DNA of 44,802 nucleotides from Phycisphaerales bacterium (GCA_022446905.1 JAKVBT010000013.1:44136-88937), one strand, 5' to 3'; numbered from the stretch's first letter, positions 1-9,379 are shown. Numbers and translations: made by a program. Notes: generated from the sequence alone by a model not told the origin.

Positions 1-474
1 GTCAACGGTGTGGCTGCGGGCGCTGGCTGCAGTCTTGCCCTTGCTTGCGATATGCGTATTGCCTCAGAGCACGCCAAATTTATCGAGGTATTTGTCAATG
101 TCGGCTTGGTGCCGGACTCAGGCAGCACTTGGACACTGCCAAGATTGGTTGGCATCGGGCGTGCTATGGAGTTATGCCTGACGGGCCGTCCGGTTAAGGC
201 AGATGAAGCGCTGTCCATTGGCCTTGTCAATCAGGTCGTTCCTGCTGATGAACTCGAAGCTGCAACGGCCAAATTGGCAAACAAACTGGCCTCGCTACCA
301 GGCAAGGCGCTCTCACTGACCAAACGCTTGTTAAATGAATCTCTAGAGCGACCCCTTATGGATCAACTTGAGGCTGAGTCCTTTGCACAGGAAACAGCAG
401 GTCGTACCAAGGACCATTTCGAAGGCGTCACGGCCTTTCTCCAAAAACGCACTCCTGAGTTCACTGGTCAATAG
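1..474 (+). CDS. paaG: Enoyl-CoA hydratase/isomerase PaaG, 5' end missing
   Basis: The reading frame is open from base 1, so the gene begins left of the window; 157 C-terminal residues remain. The crotonase fold is clear: VNGVAAGAG is the oxyanion-hole region, and LVPDSGSTWTLPR matches the PaaG segment that carries the catalytic Asp. The tail TPEFTGQ resembles the E. coli PaaG ending SPQFTGK as I remember it. PaaG (1,2-epoxyphenylacetyl-CoA isomerase) turns the ring epoxide into the seven-membered oxepin-CoA, and the family also acts as an isomerase later in the pathway. The next gene, paaH, starts 9 bases after the stop, and the other paa genes nearby support the assignment over a general fatty-acid crotonase. 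The missing N-terminus limits certainty. Confidence 0.85.
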   Translation, partial: VNGVAAGAGCSLALACDMRIASEHAKFIEVFVNVGLVPDSGSTWTLPRLVGIGRAMELCLTGRPVKADEALSIGLVNQVVPADELEAATAKLANKLASLPGKALSLTKRLLNESLERPLMDQLEAESFAQETAGRTKDHFEGVTAFLQKRTPEFTGQ

Positions 475-483
475 GAACGAATC

Positions 484-1689
484 ATGCACAAAGTAGGAAT
501 ACTCGGCGCCGGCGCCATGGGCGCCGGCATTGCGCAAGTGGCAGCAACGGCTGGCTGGAGTGTTCAATTGATCGATGTTGATCTCGATACCGCAACACGG
601 GCGATTGAAGGCGTCAGTGCACGACTCAAACGCAGCGTCGACAAGGGCCGAATCAATCAGGAAACAGCCACCGCGATCCAGAAACGCCTGCATGCTAGCA
701 CGGTGTCAGAGCTATCCGAATGTGACCTTTTCATTGAGGCCATCGTTGAAGATATGGACATCAAGGTCTCAGCGATGTTGCCAGTTGTTGAAGCCATTCC
801 CAACTCTTCCATCATTGCCACCAACACTTCATCACTCTCGGTTTCGGAACTAGGCCAACGACTTGGACAAGCACATCGCACCTGCGGTATGCACTTCTTC
901 AATCCCGCACCTGTGATGAGACTGGTAGAAGTAGTCAAGGGAAGTCGGACCAATCCAGAGAATGTTGATCGGGTCGCAGACATTGCCCTGTCATGGGGCA
1001 AGCAGGTCGCGCGATGCGCTGATACACCAGGCTTTATCGTCAATCGAGTTGCACGCCCCTACTACCTTGAAGCCTTTCGATGCCTCGAAGAGGGCATTGA
1101 TGGCCCTGATGCCATTGATGATGTGATGAAGCGCCTCGGTGGCTTCCGTATGGGGCCCTTTGAGTTAACCGACTTCATCGGTCACGATGTCAACACGGCC
1201 ACAACGCGCACCGTCTGGGAGCAGTGGAATCGACCCACGCGACTCACCCCCAGTTTTGCGCAGGAACAGTTGGTGGCTGAAGGCACGCTCGGTCGCAAGA
1301 CTGGCTGTGGGGTCTACGACTGGTCTGGAGAAGCTCCAGTGGCTGTACTTGGGCCAGCGCAGGAGTGCTGCACGGTGAATGCGTCTGTAGTCTCGGCTGC
1401 TCGCCTGTTTGCTGAGGGTGTAGGGCAGTCCACTGCGTTCACGGACCGACAGAGCGTCGCTTTGACACGCATCCTTTCCGCAGTCATCAATGAAGCTTCG
1501 TGGGCGCTCCACGACGGCGTCGCTGATCAGGCGGATATCGACATCGCCATGCAAGCAGGCGTTAACTACCCGCACGGTCCCTTTGCTTGGGCTGAACACA
1601 TTGGACTCGATCTGGTTGCAGAGACACTTGCTGTATTGAATACAACAACTGACGATGGGCGCTTTGTCACACCACCAGTGTCTAACTGA
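484..1689 (+). CDS. paaH: 3-hydroxyacyl-CoA dehydrogenase PaaH
   Basis: This 401-residue protein has the NAD-binding Rossmann motif GAGAMGAGIAQ at residues 8-18 and the catalytic His in CGMHFFNPAP (His137). The first 3HCDH C-terminal domain ends near GRKTGCGVYDW, and a second, partial one (about residues 325-390) contains YPHGPFAWAEHIG. In the phenylacetate pathway this enzyme oxidises 3-hydroxyadipyl-CoA to 3-oxoadipyl-CoA, the substrate of the PaaJ thiolase. It is shorter than the usual 475-505-residue PaaH. An AGGAA ribosome-binding site sits 6-7 bases before the ATG, and the short spacing from paaG implies one transcript. The stop lies 6 bases from the stop of the converging kinase gene. 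A general FadB-like role is possible, but the context favours paa. Confidence 0.88.
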   Translation: MHKVGILGAGAMGAGIAQVAATAGWSVQLIDVDLDTATRAIEGVSARLKRSVDKGRINQETATAIQKRLHASTVSELSECDLFIEAIVEDMDIKVSAMLPVVEAIPNSSIIATNTSSLSVSELGQRLGQAHRTCGMHFFNPAPVMRLVEVVKGSRTNPENVDRVADIALSWGKQVARCADTPGFIVNRVARPYYLEAFRCLEEGIDGPDAIDDVMKRLGGFRMGPFELTDFIGHDVNTATTRTVWEQWNRPTRLTPSFAQEQLVAEGTLGRKTGCGVYDWSGEAPVAVLGPAQECCTVNASVVSAARLFAEGVGQSTAFTDRQSVALTRILSAVINEASWALHDGVADQADIDIAMQAGVNYPHGPFAWAEHIGLDLVAETLAVLNTTTDDGRFVTPPVSN

Positions 1690-1695
1690 GGCCCC

Positions 1696-4600
1696 TCAGG
1701 GTTTCGAATCCCTGGGCAAGGAGCGGTACTCATTCAGCATCTCTCGCAACTGCTCCAAGTCATCTGGGCTTGCTTCAATCATCGCCCGCTCCTGCCAAGC
1801 AATGGCTTCGTCTATAGATCCCAGTTCAGCAAAGATCGATGCGATCACCTCAGCCCCTATGAGATCATCTGATTCTGTACTTTGACGAGCGTCAACCAAC
1901 ACCTCAACCAGTGACGGTCCAAGCGCCTCGATCATCCGCGGCTGTTCGAGGGCCAACATCCGCTTCGCAACCCGCAGTGCCTCATCAAGGCTTTCCCTTG
2001 CAGTGGCCAGTATCTCATCCTGCAACGGCAGAATCTCGTCGCTGCGATTTAGGGCGAGCAGCGCATCCGCCTTCAAAAGTGCTACAAGCACTAACTGATC
2101 TGGATCTGGATCTGCGCGTTGCACATTGCCAGCGGCCGATTCACTGATCAGATCAAGCGCCTCATGCGCGTAGCCACGCCGTAACTGAATATGACCCAAC
2201 GTTGCGAGCGCGCGAGCACGCATCAGAGATGTTGGTCCCCGATGTTCACGCACGGACTCAACCACTTCAATCATGAGCGCATATGCAAAGTCGTTTTTTC
2301 CTGCTATCCCATACAGCTTTGCAACATCCAGCTGCATTTCATACAAGGCCTGGGAACCAGGATCCATGTCATCCTCCGCACGACCCAGCACATCCTGAGC
2401 AAGCGCCACACCCTCCTCGCTCATGTTGTTTTGGATCATGGCGTTAGATGACAACAACTGAAGTTGAAGTACTTGATTGTGACTTGGACCCACCAGTCGA
2501 GCAATCTGCTCGGTCACCTGATCCATCAGCGGAAGTCCTTCCTCGAGTTGGTCATCTTGAAGCAAGCCCACCGCAAGCAAAGCACGCGCGCGCAGAACAT
2601 CGTGATGGTCCTCGTCGTGAATTTCCAGAAGATGTTCATAGGAGGCCCTCAGGGCCTGGGTCTTCATGACGCCAGTGATCATTCCCTTGGCCTGCTCAAG
2701 GTCAATCTCAATGGCTCTGAAGAGTGGATGATCTGCACCCACGCTCCTGAGATACCCCGCATGGGCCTGCTCAAGAAAGTCGCGGCCTATCTCCAACATG
2801 CCCTGATCGCCAACATTGGCACCCACAAACATGAGACCTCGGCCATACTGATGCAGATAGTCGAGGACCACAGTGTGGTCAGCACCTAAAACCAACTTGA
2901 GCTCCTCCAGCGCGTCTATGAACTCGTCGGGCTCATGACTACCCTTCTCTGTCAATACACGGAACACATCCACATAGGTCTTCATGGCCCGAGCTTGCAC
3001 TGTGACAGGATGACGATCGCCAAGATGAATCTGCGCCGCCTTGGCCGCCTCCACAAGATGGTCATACCCCACCCTTTGCAATGATTCTTGAAGTTCCTCG
3101 TCCTGCGACAAAGCGCCATGCTTGATGAGAAGTCGCCCATGAACACCAACTGCCTCAATCGTTAACTCGTGGTGTTCTCCGTAATGACTTCGAGAGGCTT
3201 CCACCCACTGTTCGCTGAACTCCAAAGCCTCGCCAGTGCGGGTTAGAAACTCCAGAACCAAAGAGCGGGCACCCAAGACTTCGATCATGACAGGATCCGC
3301 ATCGACCAGAACATCACGGGCACGATCGATTAAGTCCGCAGAAACTGCATCAGCGTCCTCAGCCCTTCCAAGTTCGGTCAGTAGACGAGACCGAATGCTC
3401 ATCGCCTCAAGCACACGCTGATCTGAAACTCCATCACTCCTTTCAAAAAGAGTCGTCGCTGCTCTAAGTTGTTCGTCGGCACTGCCAAACATCTGCAACT
3501 CGTACATCACTTCCCCAATAGTTGCCCGTGTTTCAGCTGCCAGTTCTGGATGATCAATGAACTTTGCTTCAATGCCCTCAGCAGCCTCCAGCAAAACCTC
3601 CTGCATACTGAGGTCCCGGCCCTGTGCATTGCGAGGGCTCGTCATGCTCAGCACATCCTCTAGAAAGGACTGCTGCGCAGCGGCTTTGACAAGTTCAGCT
3701 TCGATTACGGCCTGGGATGCAAGTGCCCGCTCCTCTGCAGATCTGGCCTTAACCGCCAGCGCCACACTGACAATGGTCCCAATGATCAAGATGGCCGCAA
3801 CGGTCACCGCGGCAAGGACAGCTGCTTTGTTTCGCCGAACCATCAGAGAAAGTTGATAGGACAGGCTCAGCGGCCGAGCTGAAATCGGTTCGCCTCGACT
3901 GAATCGCTCTAGATCCTGCCGTAGTTCCAAGGCCGATTGATAGCGATAGTCCGGGTCCTTGGCCATCGCCTTTGAAACGATGGTTTCGAGATCGCCACGT
4001 AAGAGTGGATTGATGACTGATAGCCGTGTTGCCGGTTGCTCTCGTACGACCTTGGCCGCCTCGTAGATCGGCATCGAACCCAAATCGTACGGCGTCTTGC
4101 CGCAGAGAAGTTCGTAAAGCATTACACCTAAGGCGTAGACATCACTACGCGTGTCAATAATGTCAGGATCGGCTTCACACTGCTCGGGACTCATGTACTG
4201 CAATGTTCCGACAAGCGCTCCAACATCGGTCTGCTGCGTGGTTACTGCCAAATCCGAATCGGTGGATCTGGCGACGCCAAAATCGATGACTTTTGGGTTG
4301 CCATTTCGATCCACCAGAACATTTCCAGGCTTGAGATCGCGGTGGATGATGCCCTTCTGATGACCATGGTGAACGGCATCACAAATCTGGATGAACAAGT
4401 TTATTTTTTCAGTAGAGCCAAGATCTTTGTCCGTGACAAATAACGTCAAGGGCTTGGCACCGGCAATGAATTCCATTGCGAAGAATGGTGCTCCACCTGT
4501 TCCGTCATCCCACGTGCCCGCTTCATATACCTGCGCAATGCCTGGATGATGGAGACGAGCGAGCACTTGAGATTCAAACTGGAAGCGCCGCAGTGCACTA

Positions 4601-4950
4601 TTACTGGTCACCCCTCGCTTCATGACTTTGATTGCCACCTTGCGACGGGGGTTGTCCTGCAGCGCCTCATAGACCGTACCCATACCCCCACTTCCAATCA
4701 CCCTGCGTATGGAGAAATGACCGATTGACTTGGGCATATCAATGGTCAAGACCGAAGGCACGGGCGTCTGAACGGTCGGTTGATTTCTGATGTTCTCAAT
4801 TTCCTGCAACTCACTGACCGCCGCCGCGACCTGATCAATCATGCATTGATCGCCTCCAGCCATCTCCTCGATGACCTTGGAGCGTGCTTCACCCTCGTGC
4901 CGCATCGCTTCCTGAGCGATCTGACGAGCGCGATCGGACACCTCTACCAC
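1696..4950 (-). CDS. Transmembrane Ser/Thr protein kinase with C-terminal TPR-like region
   Basis: Residues 78-350 form a Hanks-type kinase: glycine loop IGSGGMG (85-91), Lys108 in VAIK, HRDLKPGN (203-210), DFG (223-225) and a YMSPEQ activation-segment end. One hydrophobic helix follows (about 375-400), then roughly 680 residues of helical, degenerate TPR-like repeats that would face the outside or periplasm. This layout is typical of planctomycete kinases. I chose the GTG at 4950 because a GGGAGG ribosome-binding site lies 9 bases upstream; the frame also extends to a TTG at 4974. It diverges from paaJ and converges on paaH, so it splits the paa genes. The sequence does not show what it senses or phosphorylates, and regulation of phenylacetate use is only suggested by position. 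Confidence 0.93.
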   Translation of the reverse strand: MVEVSDRARQIAQEAMRHEGEARSKVIEEMAGGDQCMIDQVAAAVSELQEIENIRNQPTVQTPVPSVLTIDMPKSIGHFSIRRVIGSGGMGTVYEALQDNPRRKVAIKVMKRGVTSNSALRRFQFESQVLARLHHPGIAQVYEAGTWDDGTGGAPFFAMEFIAGAKPLTLFVTDKDLGSTEKINLFIQICDAVHHGHQKGIIHRDLKPGNVLVDRNGNPKVIDFGVARSTDSDLAVTTQQTDVGALVGTLQYMSPEQCEADPDIIDTRSDVYALGVMLYELLCGKTPYDLGSMPIYEAAKVVREQPATRLSVINPLLRGDLETIVSKAMAKDPDYRYQSALELRQDLERFSRGEPISARPLSLSYQLSLMVRRNKAAVLAAVTVAAILIIGTIVSVALAVKARSAEERALASQAVIEAELVKAAAQQSFLEDVLSMTSPRNAQGRDLSMQEVLLEAAEGIEAKFIDHPELAAETRATIGEVMYELQMFGSADEQLRAATTLFERSDGVSDQRVLEAMSIRSRLLTELGRAEDADAVSADLIDRARDVLVDADPVMIEVLGARSLVLEFLTRTGEALEFSEQWVEASRSHYGEHHELTIEAVGVHGRLLIKHGALSQDEELQESLQRVGYDHLVEAAKAAQIHLGDRHPVTVQARAMKTYVDVFRVLTEKGSHEPDEFIDALEELKLVLGADHTVVLDYLHQYGRGLMFVGANVGDQGMLEIGRDFLEQAHAGYLRSVGADHPLFRAIEIDLEQAKGMITGVMKTQALRASYEHLLEIHDEDHHDVLRARALLAVGLLQDDQLEEGLPLMDQVTEQIARLVGPSHNQVLQLQLLSSNAMIQNNMSEEGVALAQDVLGRAEDDMDPGSQALYEMQLDVAKLYGIAGKNDFAYALMIEVVESVREHRGPTSLMRARALATLGHIQLRRGYAHEALDLISESAAGNVQRADPDPDQLVLVALLKADALLALNRSDEILPLQDEILATARESLDEALRVAKRMLALEQPRMIEALGPSLVEVLVDARQSTESDDLIGAEVIASIFAELGSIDEAIAWQERAMIEASPDDLEQLREMLNEYRSLPRDSKP

Positions 4951-5110
4951 GGCATGAAACCTCCCTGCGGACAAGATACTCCACCTGCCGTCCTCGAAGA
5001 CGGCACTTCCAACCCCGAAATGCCGTTGTCAACTTCCCAACTTTGAGATACCCCTCACTGAATATTCCCTTCGGGATGCCGATATGGCTTGGAGATACAA
5101 TGCATTGTCC
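4951..5110. promoter_or_regulatory. Divergent promoter region between kinase gene and paaJ, with a 7-bp inverted repeat
   Basis: This interval must hold promoters for both the kinase gene and the paaJ-paaABCD unit. It contains a perfect inverted repeat, TGCCGTC (4986-4992) and GACGGCA (4999-5005), with a 6-base spacer, which could be an operator or a leader hairpin for the kinase transcript. A second TGCCGT half-site occurs at 5022-5027. I see no convincing -35/-10 pair and no known PaaX or PaaR operator. Confidence 0.4.
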
Positions 5111-6319
5111 ATGACACGCCGCGCCGCCATCGTTTCCGCCTGCCGAACTCCATTTGGTCGATATGGAGGTGGCCTTAGTGGGGTTCGTCCTGACGATCTT
5201 GCCGCGCATGTGATTCGCCATGCAGTAGAAACCGCTGGCATTGACCCCACATCGATCGATGACGTCTACATGGGGGCAGCCAACCAGGCAGGAGAAGACA
5301 ATCGCAACGTCGCGCGCATGTCCGCCTTGCTGGCAGGCCTCCCGGTCACCGTCCCAGGAAGTACGGTTAATCGACTATGCGCCTCAGGCCTTGAAGCAGT
5401 CAACATTGCAGCCCGCATGATTGAAGCCGGTTCTGGAGATGTGTTTGTCGCCGGTGGCGTTGAAAGTATGAGTCGCGCCCCATTTGTCATGGCCAAGGGC
5501 GAGCGTGCATTTGATCGCAAACATGAAGTGCATGACACCACCATCGGTTGGCGATTCACCAATCCGGCGCTTGCCGCCATACACCATCCATATGGCATGG
5601 GTGAAACTGCCGAGAACGTGGCTCGAAAATATCAGATCACCCGTGAAGAACAAGATCGATTTGCACTACTCAGTCAACAGCGTTGGGCGTTGGCTCAGGA
5701 ACTTGGACAGTTTGAGGAAGAATTGCGTCCCCTCGATATTCCACAACGCAAGGGGGATCCATTGACGGTCGATGTGGATGAACACCCACGACCTGGAACC
5801 ACGCTTGAAGCCCTGGCCAAACTCCGACCCGCATTCGCCAAAGATGATCTTGGCACTGTGACTGCTGGCAACTCCAGCGGTGTCAATGATGGCGCCGCCG
5901 CATTGGTACTTATGGAAGCTGAGCGAGCCCATGCCGAAGGTCGAAATGTTCTCGCCTTGGTCGGACCATCTGCATCTGCTGGTGTTGATCCGGCCACGAT
6001 GGGGATCGGCCCTGTTCCCGCGACACGCAAAGCCCTTGATCGCGCTGGCTTGACCTGCCAAGACATCGGGCTCTTTGAACTCAATGAGGCCTTTGCCGCG
6101 CAATCCATCGCCTGCGTCCGTGACCTTGATCTCGATGTTGATCGAGTCAATGTCAAGGGTGGTGCCATTGCCATCGGTCATCCACTAGGCGCCAGCGGTG
6201 CTCGGCTGGCAACCACGCTGATTCATGAAATGAATCGTCGTGGATCTGACCGTGGTGTGGCTACACTCTGTGTAGGAGTCGGCCAAGGGCTGGCCACCGT
6301 GTTTGAACTGCCGGGCTGA
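5111..6319 (+). CDS. paaJ: Thiolase PaaJ (3-oxoadipyl-CoA / 3-oxo-5,6-dehydrosuberyl-CoA thiolase)
   Basis: This 402-residue thiolase has all three catalytic elements: acyl-accepting Cys90 in [10 protein letters not shown], His357 in [12 protein letters not shown] and Cys387 in TLCVGVGQG, plus the NEAFA motif. In the phenylacetate pathway it releases acetyl-CoA from both 3-oxo intermediates, the last giving succinyl-CoA. I chose the ATG at 5111 because the protein then begins [16 protein letters not shown], as thiolases normally do; an in-frame ATG at 5084 would add nine unlikely residues. The next gene, paaA, starts 28 bases downstream, so it heads the paaJ-paaABCD unit. PcaF, FadA and PaaJ are hard to separate by sequence alone, so the name rests partly on context. 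Confidence 0.87.
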   Translation: MTRRAAIVSACRTPFGRYGGGLSGVRPDDLAAHVIRHAVETAGIDPTSIDDVYMGAANQAGEDNRNVARMSALLAGLPVTVPGSTVNRLCASGLEAVNIAARMIEAGSGDVFVAGGVESMSRAPFVMAKGERAFDRKHEVHDTTIGWRFTNPALAAIHHPYGMGETAENVARKYQITREEQDRFALLSQQRWALAQELGQFEEELRPLDIPQRKGDPLTVDVDEHPRPGTTLEALAKLRPAFAKDDLGTVTAGNSSGVNDGAAALVLMEAERAHAEGRNVLALVGPSASAGVDPATMGIGPVPATRKALDRAGLTCQDIGLFELNEAFAAQSIACVRDLDLDVDRVNVKGGAIAIGHPLGASGARLATTLIHEMNRRGSDRGVATLCVGVGQGLATVFELPG

Positions 6320-6347
6320 CTAAACCCGGAATGCAGAGGATTCCACT

Positions 6348-7370
6348 ATGAGTGGCGCCGCCAACCCAGTCGCCCCGGCCGAAATCACGATCGACGAGGA
6401 TCCGGACCGTCTGGCCGAATTTGAACAACGCATTGCAGATGGCGTACTAATTGAGCCAGGCGACTGGATGCCAGAGGCCTATCGCCTGCTCCAACTGCGG
6501 ATGGCAGAGCACCATGCGAATTCGGAAATCGTCGGAGCCCTACCAGAGGGCGAATGGATTACTCGCGCGCCGGGAATGCTGCGCAAACTAGCGTTGACTG
6601 CCAAGGTGCAGGACGAGGTGGGCCATGGCCAGATGCTCTACCGCGTGTCCCAAGAACTTGGCAAGAGCCGAGACGACATGCTTCGTGATCTGGTGACAGG
6701 TAAAACTAAGTATCACAACTGTTTTAACTATCCCTGTCCGACGTGGGCTGATATTGCCATGGTCCAGTGGCTGATCGATGGCGCTGCGATCATGAACCAG
6801 AAGACACTCGCAGATGGCGCCTATGGTCCATATGTTCGGACCATGAATCGGATCAACATGGAAGAGGCCTTCCACTTCAAGAGCGGTGAAGACATGGTGC
6901 TCACGCTGATGAGTGGCACTAAGGCGCAAAAGGCGATGACACAAGAGGCTTTTGATCGATGGTGGACCATTGCGCTAGCTTTCTTTGGGCCCCATGACAA
7001 GCCCGGCGCCGAGGACATGCCCGCTATGCGATGGCGTATGAAGATTGAACGCAACGACTCGCTCCGACAGCGATTCGTCAACCGCTTCGCCCCCGCGGCC
7101 ATCGACCTTGGATTGGTCATCAATGTTGTGACTAAAAATGAACAAGGCCTTGTGACGTCTGCAACACCAGATGAGCAACTCGGCGTTGATGAGTCCACTG
7201 GTCAGTGGTCGTTCACAGAGCCCGACTGGGATGAATTCTGGAAGGTGATCCGCGGCCATGGACCATGCAACGCGCAGCGGCTGGCACTGAGACGATTCTC
7301 CTATGAGCAAGGCGCCTGGGTTCGCCGCGCCATTGCGCACGGAGCGGTGGTCACTCCACCGGCGGCCTGA
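6348..7370 (+). CDS. paaA: 1,2-phenylacetyl-CoA epoxidase, catalytic subunit PaaA
   Basis: PaaA is the di-iron catalytic subunit of the multicomponent monooxygenase that epoxidises the ring of phenylacetyl-CoA. The two ExxH iron-binding motifs are both present: KVQDEVGHG (Glu90, His93) and MEEAFHFKSGED (Glu173, His176). Other family stretches are FNYPCPTWADI and WLIDGAAIMNQ. At 340 residues it is slightly longer than the 309-residue E. coli protein, mainly through an N-terminal extension. An AGAGGA ribosome-binding site lies about 9 bases before the ATG. The paaB start codon follows the stop with no gap, which suggests translational coupling of subunits that must assemble together. Confidence 0.97.
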   Translation: MSGAANPVAPAEITIDEDPDRLAEFEQRIADGVLIEPGDWMPEAYRLLQLRMAEHHANSEIVGALPEGEWITRAPGMLRKLALTAKVQDEVGHGQMLYRVSQELGKSRDDMLRDLVTGKTKYHNCFNYPCPTWADIAMVQWLIDGAAIMNQKTLADGAYGPYVRTMNRINMEEAFHFKSGEDMVLTLMSGTKAQKAMTQEAFDRWWTIALAFFGPHDKPGAEDMPAMRWRMKIERNDSLRQRFVNRFAPAAIDLGLVINVVTKNEQGLVTSATPDEQLGVDESTGQWSFTEPDWDEFWKVIRGHGPCNAQRLALRRFSYEQGAWVRRAIAHGAVVTPPAA

Positions 7371-7979
7371 ATGTCGAAGATTCGCGAGCAAGCCCTCACA
7401 TTTGGCGAGGAACTGCCTCCCCCAACGCCTGACACAATGCATTGGGTGGTCTATACCTGCAAAAAACCGGGGGCTCCATTCAAATGGGCCGGCTATGTCG
7501 ATGCACCTGATGAAGCGCTCGCCCTGCAGTACGCGCGGGAGCACTATGGCCTCGATGAGGCATGTGTTGGACTCATCACGCACCGCCATGAGGACGCGAT
7601 TGATAGTGAATATGCGCTGAAAAACCTAGAGCCCATCGATGCGTCTGGGACCGATGGCGATGAATGGACGGTGCTGACGCTGAATCGAAGAGGCGGCAAT
7701 CACCAAACTGCTGGTGTCGTGCATGCACCCAATGCCAACACCGCGCTTGCCCGGGCCCAGGCATCGTTTGCCGGCTCCAAGGTCTGCAGCATTCGCGTTG
7801 TCAAGAGTAGTCAGGTTCTGGAAACCAACGAAGAAGAACTCCTGATCTGGCGCCACCACGACATGAGCTACAAACTCGCGCGTGGCTATAGCAAACAAGT
7901 ACGTTCCAAATGGACACGCATTCGAGATGAACAAACCTATGAAGACTATCGGCAAGAAGACATCGCCGATCATTTCTGA
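7371..7979 (+). CDS. paaB: 1,2-phenylacetyl-CoA epoxidase subunit PaaB, tandem two-domain form
   Basis: PaaB is the small non-catalytic subunit that bridges PaaAC heterodimers in the epoxidase. The E. coli form is about 95 residues; this one is 202. Residues 23-76 (beginning MHWVVYTCKKPG) and 96-152 (beginning DEWTVLTLNRRGG) each show the PaaB pattern: a beta strand, a GYV/GVV turn, an H/DAP-(N)-A--AL helix, then a strand ending ITHR or VVKSSQV. So the gene appears to be an internal tandem duplication or fusion. The second copy ends like canonical PaaB (LLIWRHHDMSYKL); a charged tail of about 30 residues follows. It begins directly after the paaA stop. Its position between paaA and paaC makes the assignment firm. 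Confidence 0.93.
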   Translation: MSKIREQALTFGEELPPPTPDTMHWVVYTCKKPGAPFKWAGYVDAPDEALALQYAREHYGLDEACVGLITHRHEDAIDSEYALKNLEPIDASGTDGDEWTVLTLNRRGGNHQTAGVVHAPNANTALARAQASFAGSKVCSIRVVKSSQVLETNEEELLIWRHHDMSYKLARGYSKQVRSKWTRIRDEQTYEDYRQEDIADHF

Positions 7980-7989
7980 GGCCACTTCA

Positions 7990-8760
7990 ATGACCATGCA
8001 GGACATGCTGAATGATCTACTGGCGAATGTCGTCTTGATGCACACAGACGACAAATTGATGCTTGGCCATATGCAGAGTGACTGGACAGGACTCGCACCG
8101 ATCCTCGAAGAAGACATTGCCGCTTCTGCCATGTCACAAGACGACCTGAGTCACGCCATGATTCTCATGGAGTGGCTATCTGAAAAGTATGGCTTAGATG
8201 TTGACTCTATTGGCTTTCGTCGCCGCGCCGAGGATTATCGCTGCTGCGATCTCGCAACTGTTCCAGATAATTTCGACTGGTCTGTATCGCTCGTCCGTCG
8301 CTGGCTTCTTGCAACATTCTCCTCAATTGGCATCGATCGACTCGCGACCACCGATGATGCTTCTCTCAGCGCTCGCTGTCGACGCATTCAAGATGAGCAG
8401 GCGATCCAACTCAAGTACCTATCCGCCTGGATGGTGCGATTGGGTTCGGGAACAGACGAGTCACGGGAACGTATGCAGACGGCCCTTGAGTTGTTGACTC
8501 CAGAAGCCGGCATGATGTTTGAGCCTCCCGATGCCACACTGTCTGACAAAGATGCCTGCTGCTCCGATCGCGATGATGTCTTCCAACAATGGATTGAAAT
8601 TGTCAGCCCAACGCTACGCGATGCTGGACTGACCACCACTTTTGAACTTCCTGACAGACAGGCGACTGGTGGCCGTCGTGGAATCCATGCTGCGCACTTC
8701 ATCGAGCAACTCGAAGAGATGACCGAGGTGATCGGCACCGATGCCGATGCATCATGGTGA
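7990..8760 (+). CDS. paaC: 1,2-phenylacetyl-CoA epoxidase structural subunit PaaC
   Basis: PaaC is a ferritin-like, catalytically inactive partner of PaaA that stabilises the epoxidase heterodimer. The clearest family signature is the C-terminal TGGRRGIHAAHFIEQLEEM, which matches TGGKKGLHTEHLGPMLAEM of E. coli PaaC, together with KYLSAWMVRLGSGTDES in the middle. I chose the ATG at 7990 (256 residues, beginning MTMQDML), 10 bases after the paaB stop; a longer frame back to 7882 overlaps paaB and adds 36 residues that look unlike the family. An in-frame ATG at 7996 is also possible. The stop overlaps the paaD start by 7 bases, indicating a tight operon. Confidence 0.92.
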   Translation: MTMQDMLNDLLANVVLMHTDDKLMLGHMQSDWTGLAPILEEDIAASAMSQDDLSHAMILMEWLSEKYGLDVDSIGFRRRAEDYRCCDLATVPDNFDWSVSLVRRWLLATFSSIGIDRLATTDDASLSARCRRIQDEQAIQLKYLSAWMVRLGSGTDESRERMQTALELLTPEAGMMFEPPDATLSDKDACCSDRDDVFQQWIEIVSPTLRDAGLTTTFELPDRQATGGRRGIHAAHFIEQLEEMTEVIGTDADASW

Positions 8761-9257
8761 CCAAAGACGACATTCATGCCGCACTTGAATTGGTGCCTGA
8801 CCCGGAACTGCCGGTCAGCATCGTAGAACTTGGGCTGGTTGAAGATGTCACCTGTGATGGCTCCAAAGCCATTATCGCGCTACTGCCAACATGGTCCGGA
8901 TGCCCTGCACTCCCAATGATCGAGTCAGATGTACGACAAAGAGTCAGTGCACTCGACGGCATCGATGTGTGTGAGGTGCAATGGCGGTATGAACCAGCAT
9001 GGACACCGGACCGCATCTCCGCTGATGGTCGCTCCAAACTCAAGGCACATGGAGTCACTACTCCCCAGGCTTGTGGGAGCAAGACGCTTCAGGCCGGGGT
9101 GTCCCTGACAACCTCAGCCATGAAATGCCCCTACTGTGGCTCAAATCAGACCAGGCTCGACAGTCCCTACGGGCCCACACGATGTCGGGCAATTTACTTC
9201 TGTGATGGATGCCGCAATCAGTTTGAGCACATGAAGCCACGGAGTACCAGCCTCTAA
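8754..9257 (+). CDS. paaD: PaaD, iron-sulfur/maturation protein for the epoxidase
   Basis: This 167-residue protein has an N-terminal MIP18/DUF59 domain (about residues 3-80, with DPELPVSIVELGLV) and a C-terminal zinc ribbon (CPYCGS near residue 124, CDGC near residue 151). This combination defines PaaD, which is essential for epoxidase activity in vivo and is thought to help install metal or iron-sulfur centres, probably in the reductase PaaE. The start overlaps paaC by 7 bases. In the usual paaABCDE order paaE would follow, but here 122 non-coding bases and an unrelated secreted-protein gene come next, so the reductase must be encoded elsewhere or replaced. Confidence 0.95.
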   Translation: MVTKDDIHAALELVPDPELPVSIVELGLVEDVTCDGSKAIIALLPTWSGCPALPMIESDVRQRVSALDGIDVCEVQWRYEPAWTPDRISADGRSKLKAHGVTTPQACGSKTLQAGVSLTTSAMKCPYCGSNQTRLDSPYGPTRCRAIYFCDGCRNQFEHMKPRSTSL

Positions 9258-9379
9258 GGGTGAGTTTCTAGGCCCTTGCTGTCCGATAACGCTCGATTTG
9301 CTGCTTCTGGCCATCCAATAGCACACGCTGAGACCCCTTCTCCATAGGTGGTTCTGCATTGCTTACAGGAGCCAAAATC

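Noticed and set aside
1697-1714. T-arm-like sequence CAGGGTTTCGAATCCCTG, suggesting a tRNA remnant or att site
   Set aside because: The loop would have 8 bases rather than 7, no acceptor or anticodon arm is present, and it encodes the last residues of the kinase.
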